DNA of 64,000 nucleotides from Gluconacetobacter diazotrophicus PA1 5 (GTDB lineage Bacteria > Pseudomonadota > Alphaproteobacteria > Acetobacterales > Acetobacteraceae): the NCBI RefSeq assembly GCF_000067045.1, contig NC_010125.1, positions 968,001-1,032,000 of the forward strand, written 5' to 3'. Shown here piece by piece: positions 62,701-64,000 of the stretch. Below the pieces are notes generated by a model. The model worked only from the letters and a program-made list of their open reading frames with translations. It was not told the DNA's origin and did no database searches. Position 1 is the stretch's first letter, and every line of letters starts with the position of its first letter. Both the position numbers and the translations under genes were made by a program.

Positions 62701-64000
62701 AGCACCGCTCCCGGCTTGAGCATCTCCACCGCCCACTCGACACCCTTGTGCGCCAGCCAGGCAGCCGCAAACCCATCGCGCCCATGCCCGGCGAAAATCC
62801 GGTCGATAGCGGCCTGATCGTCGGGCGAAGATGCGGCGGTGAAAGCCAGCGCCACTTCGGACAGGCCAAGGTCGAACAGCCTGTTGCCACGACGGGACTG
62901 GCAGTAATAGTCGCGCTTGGGCGTCGCCCGGCTGAGGATCTCGATCTGGCGGTCGTTCAGCCCGAAACGGCGATAGATCGTGGTGATCTGCGGCTCCAGC
63001 GCCCGGTCGTTGGGCAGGAACACCCGTGTCGGGCAGCTTTCGATCAGCGCCGGCGCGATGGGGCTGGCGTCGATATCGGCCAGCGACTGGGTGGCGAAGA
63101 TGACGGAGGCGTTCTTCTTGCGCAGCGTCTTCAGCCATTCCCGCAACTGTCCGGCAAAGGCGCGGTCATCCAGCGCCAGCCAGCCCTCGTCGATGATCAG
63201 CAGTGTCGGGCTGCCGTCAAACCGGTCCTCGATACGGTGGAACAGATAGGACAGCACGGCTGACGCCGCCCCCGAGCCGATCAGCCCCTCGATCTCGAAG
63301 GCCTGGATATCGGCGACACCCAGCCGCTCATGCTCGGCGTCGAGCAATTGTCCCCACGGACCGCCAACACAATAGGGTTGAAGGGCCTGCTTCAAGGCCA
63401 GCGACTGGAGCAGCGCCGACAGGCCGGTAAGGGTGCGTTCCGCGACCGGGGCCGAGGCCAGCGAGGTCAACGCCGACCATAGATGGTCCTTGAGGTCGGG
63501 CGCAACGGTGACGCCCTCGCGCTCCAGCAGGCTCGCCACCCATTCCGCCGCCCAGGCCCGTTCGCCCGGCTCGTCGATCCGCGCCAACGGCTGCAACGCG
63601 ACGGAATCGTTCACGTCCTGCGCCAGCGCGCCGCCGAGATCGTGCCAGTCGCCACCCATCGCCAGGGTGGCCGCACGGATCGAGCCGCCGAAATCGAACG
63701 CGAATATCCGGGCACCGGCGTAGCGGCGGAACTGCATCGCCATGAAGGCCAGCAGCACGGACTTGCCAGCGCCCGTCGGCCCGACGATCAGCGTGTGGCC
63801 GACATCGCCGACGTGGAGAGCGAAGCGGAACGGGGTCGAACCCTCGGTGCGGGCATAGAACAGAGGCGGCGCCGCGAAATGTCCGTCACGTTCCGGCCCG
63901 GCCCAGACGGCGGAGAGCGGGATCATGTGCGCCAGGTTCAGGGTCGAGACGCAGGGCTGGCGCACATTGGCGTAGACATGCCCCGGCAGGCTGCCGAACC
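62697..64000 (-). CDS. trbE: Conjugal transfer ATPase TrbE (VirB4-like), 5' end outside the window
   Basis: The visible 434 codons run from the right edge (FGSLPGHVYANVRQPCVSTLNLAHMIPLSAVWAGP) to the stop at 62697. Walker A VGPTGAGKSVLLAFMA, Walker B TLLIIDEGWLALDD, and IFATQSLADIDASPIAPALIESCPTRVFLPN are all present. VirB4-type ATPase that powers pilus assembly and substrate transfer. First visible gene of the operon; trbB, trbC and trbD would be expected to the right. Confidence 0.93.
   Translation of the reverse strand, partial: FGSLPGHVYANVRQPCVSTLNLAHMIPLSAVWAGPERDGHFAAPPLFYARTEGSTPFRFALHVGDVGHTLIVGPTGAGKSVLLAFMAMQFRRYAGARIFAFDFGGSIRAATLAMGGDWHDLGGALAQDVNDSVALQPLARIDEPGERAWAAEWVASLLEREGVTVAPDLKDHLWSALTSLASAPVAERTLTGLSALLQSLALKQALQPYCVGGPWGQLLDAEHERLGVADIQAFEIEGLIGSGAASAVLSYLFHRIEDRFDGSPTLLIIDEGWLALDDRAFAGQLREWLKTLRKKNASVIFATQSLADIDASPIAPALIESCPTRVFLPNDRALEPQITTIYRRFGLNDRQIEILSRATPKRDYYCQSRRGNRLFDLGLSEVALAFTAASSPDDQAAIDRIFAGHGRDGFAAAWLAHKGVEWAVEMLKPGAVL

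Noticed and set aside
61954-63138. TrbJ with a 394-aa start
   Set aside because: The first 146 codons are antisense-like read-through over trbE; the signal peptide at GTG 62700 marks the true start.
1-64000. CRISPR arrays
   Set aside because: I saw no series of regularly spaced short repeats and no cas genes.

Overview
The window looks like accessory DNA of a GC-rich alphaproteobacterium. An acetic acid bacterium (Acetobacteraceae) is my best guess, from the IS families, the large ParB, and the trb operon that ends in a DUF2274 gene. The genus cannot be fixed from the sequence. Nearly everything is mobile or cargo: a serine-recombinase element next to a tRNA-fMet 3' end, a conjugation (trb) operon, several defence genes, two efflux/detoxification clusters, and nine whole IS elements plus fragments.

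Region 1 (1-19.8 kb). The 3' end of an initiator tRNA is followed by a 20-bp sequence that recurs as a direct repeat at 19791-19810. Between the repeats lie two homologous large serine recombinases, both reading outward into the repeats and each preceded by a related small ORF. They enclose a ParB-family protein with palindromic upstream sites, an unrecognised 240-aa protein, a DNA methyltransferase cut by an IS remnant, a PdxA2/TIM-barrel/LysR metabolic unit, a SIR2-HerA-Ser/Thr kinase locus, an IS3-family element and a RecD2-like helicase.

Region 2 (19.9-33.5 kb). This is a worn defence and toxin-antitoxin zone full of ISs. It holds an orphan MbcA/ParS-type antitoxin whose RES toxin is broken after its first codons, a DarT-DarG pair, a DUF4917/SIR2-like gene split by an IS21 element, an IS3 element carrying a nested IS481 element, and an IS5 element joining two 5'-truncated genes. 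One of those two ends in a PD-(D/E)xK-like nuclease motif.

Region 3 (33.6-57.3 kb). Cargo metabolism and efflux: an MFS/ArsR pair separated by an IS481 element, a ketopantoate reductase-like gene, a second IS21, an HxlR/MFS pair with twin operators, and a long leftward operon (EmrB-type MFS, 59-aa membrane peptide, EmrA/HlyD, NodT-type outer membrane factor, pirin, FAH-family hydrolase, nitroreductase) opposite a LysR gene. FadR, GST, SRPBCC-like, LysR and quinone reductase genes follow, then a LysR gene split by a second IS481 copy, and another ketopantoate reductase-like gene.

Region 4 (57.3-64 kb). A leftward conjugation operon, read trbE-J-K-L-F-G-I-DUF2274, runs off the right edge. With ParB and the recombinases it suggests an integrative conjugative element or megaplasmid region whose cargo mixes phage defence with toxic-compound resistance. 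Several ISs share locally garbled patches, so assembly error in the repeats should be kept in mind.
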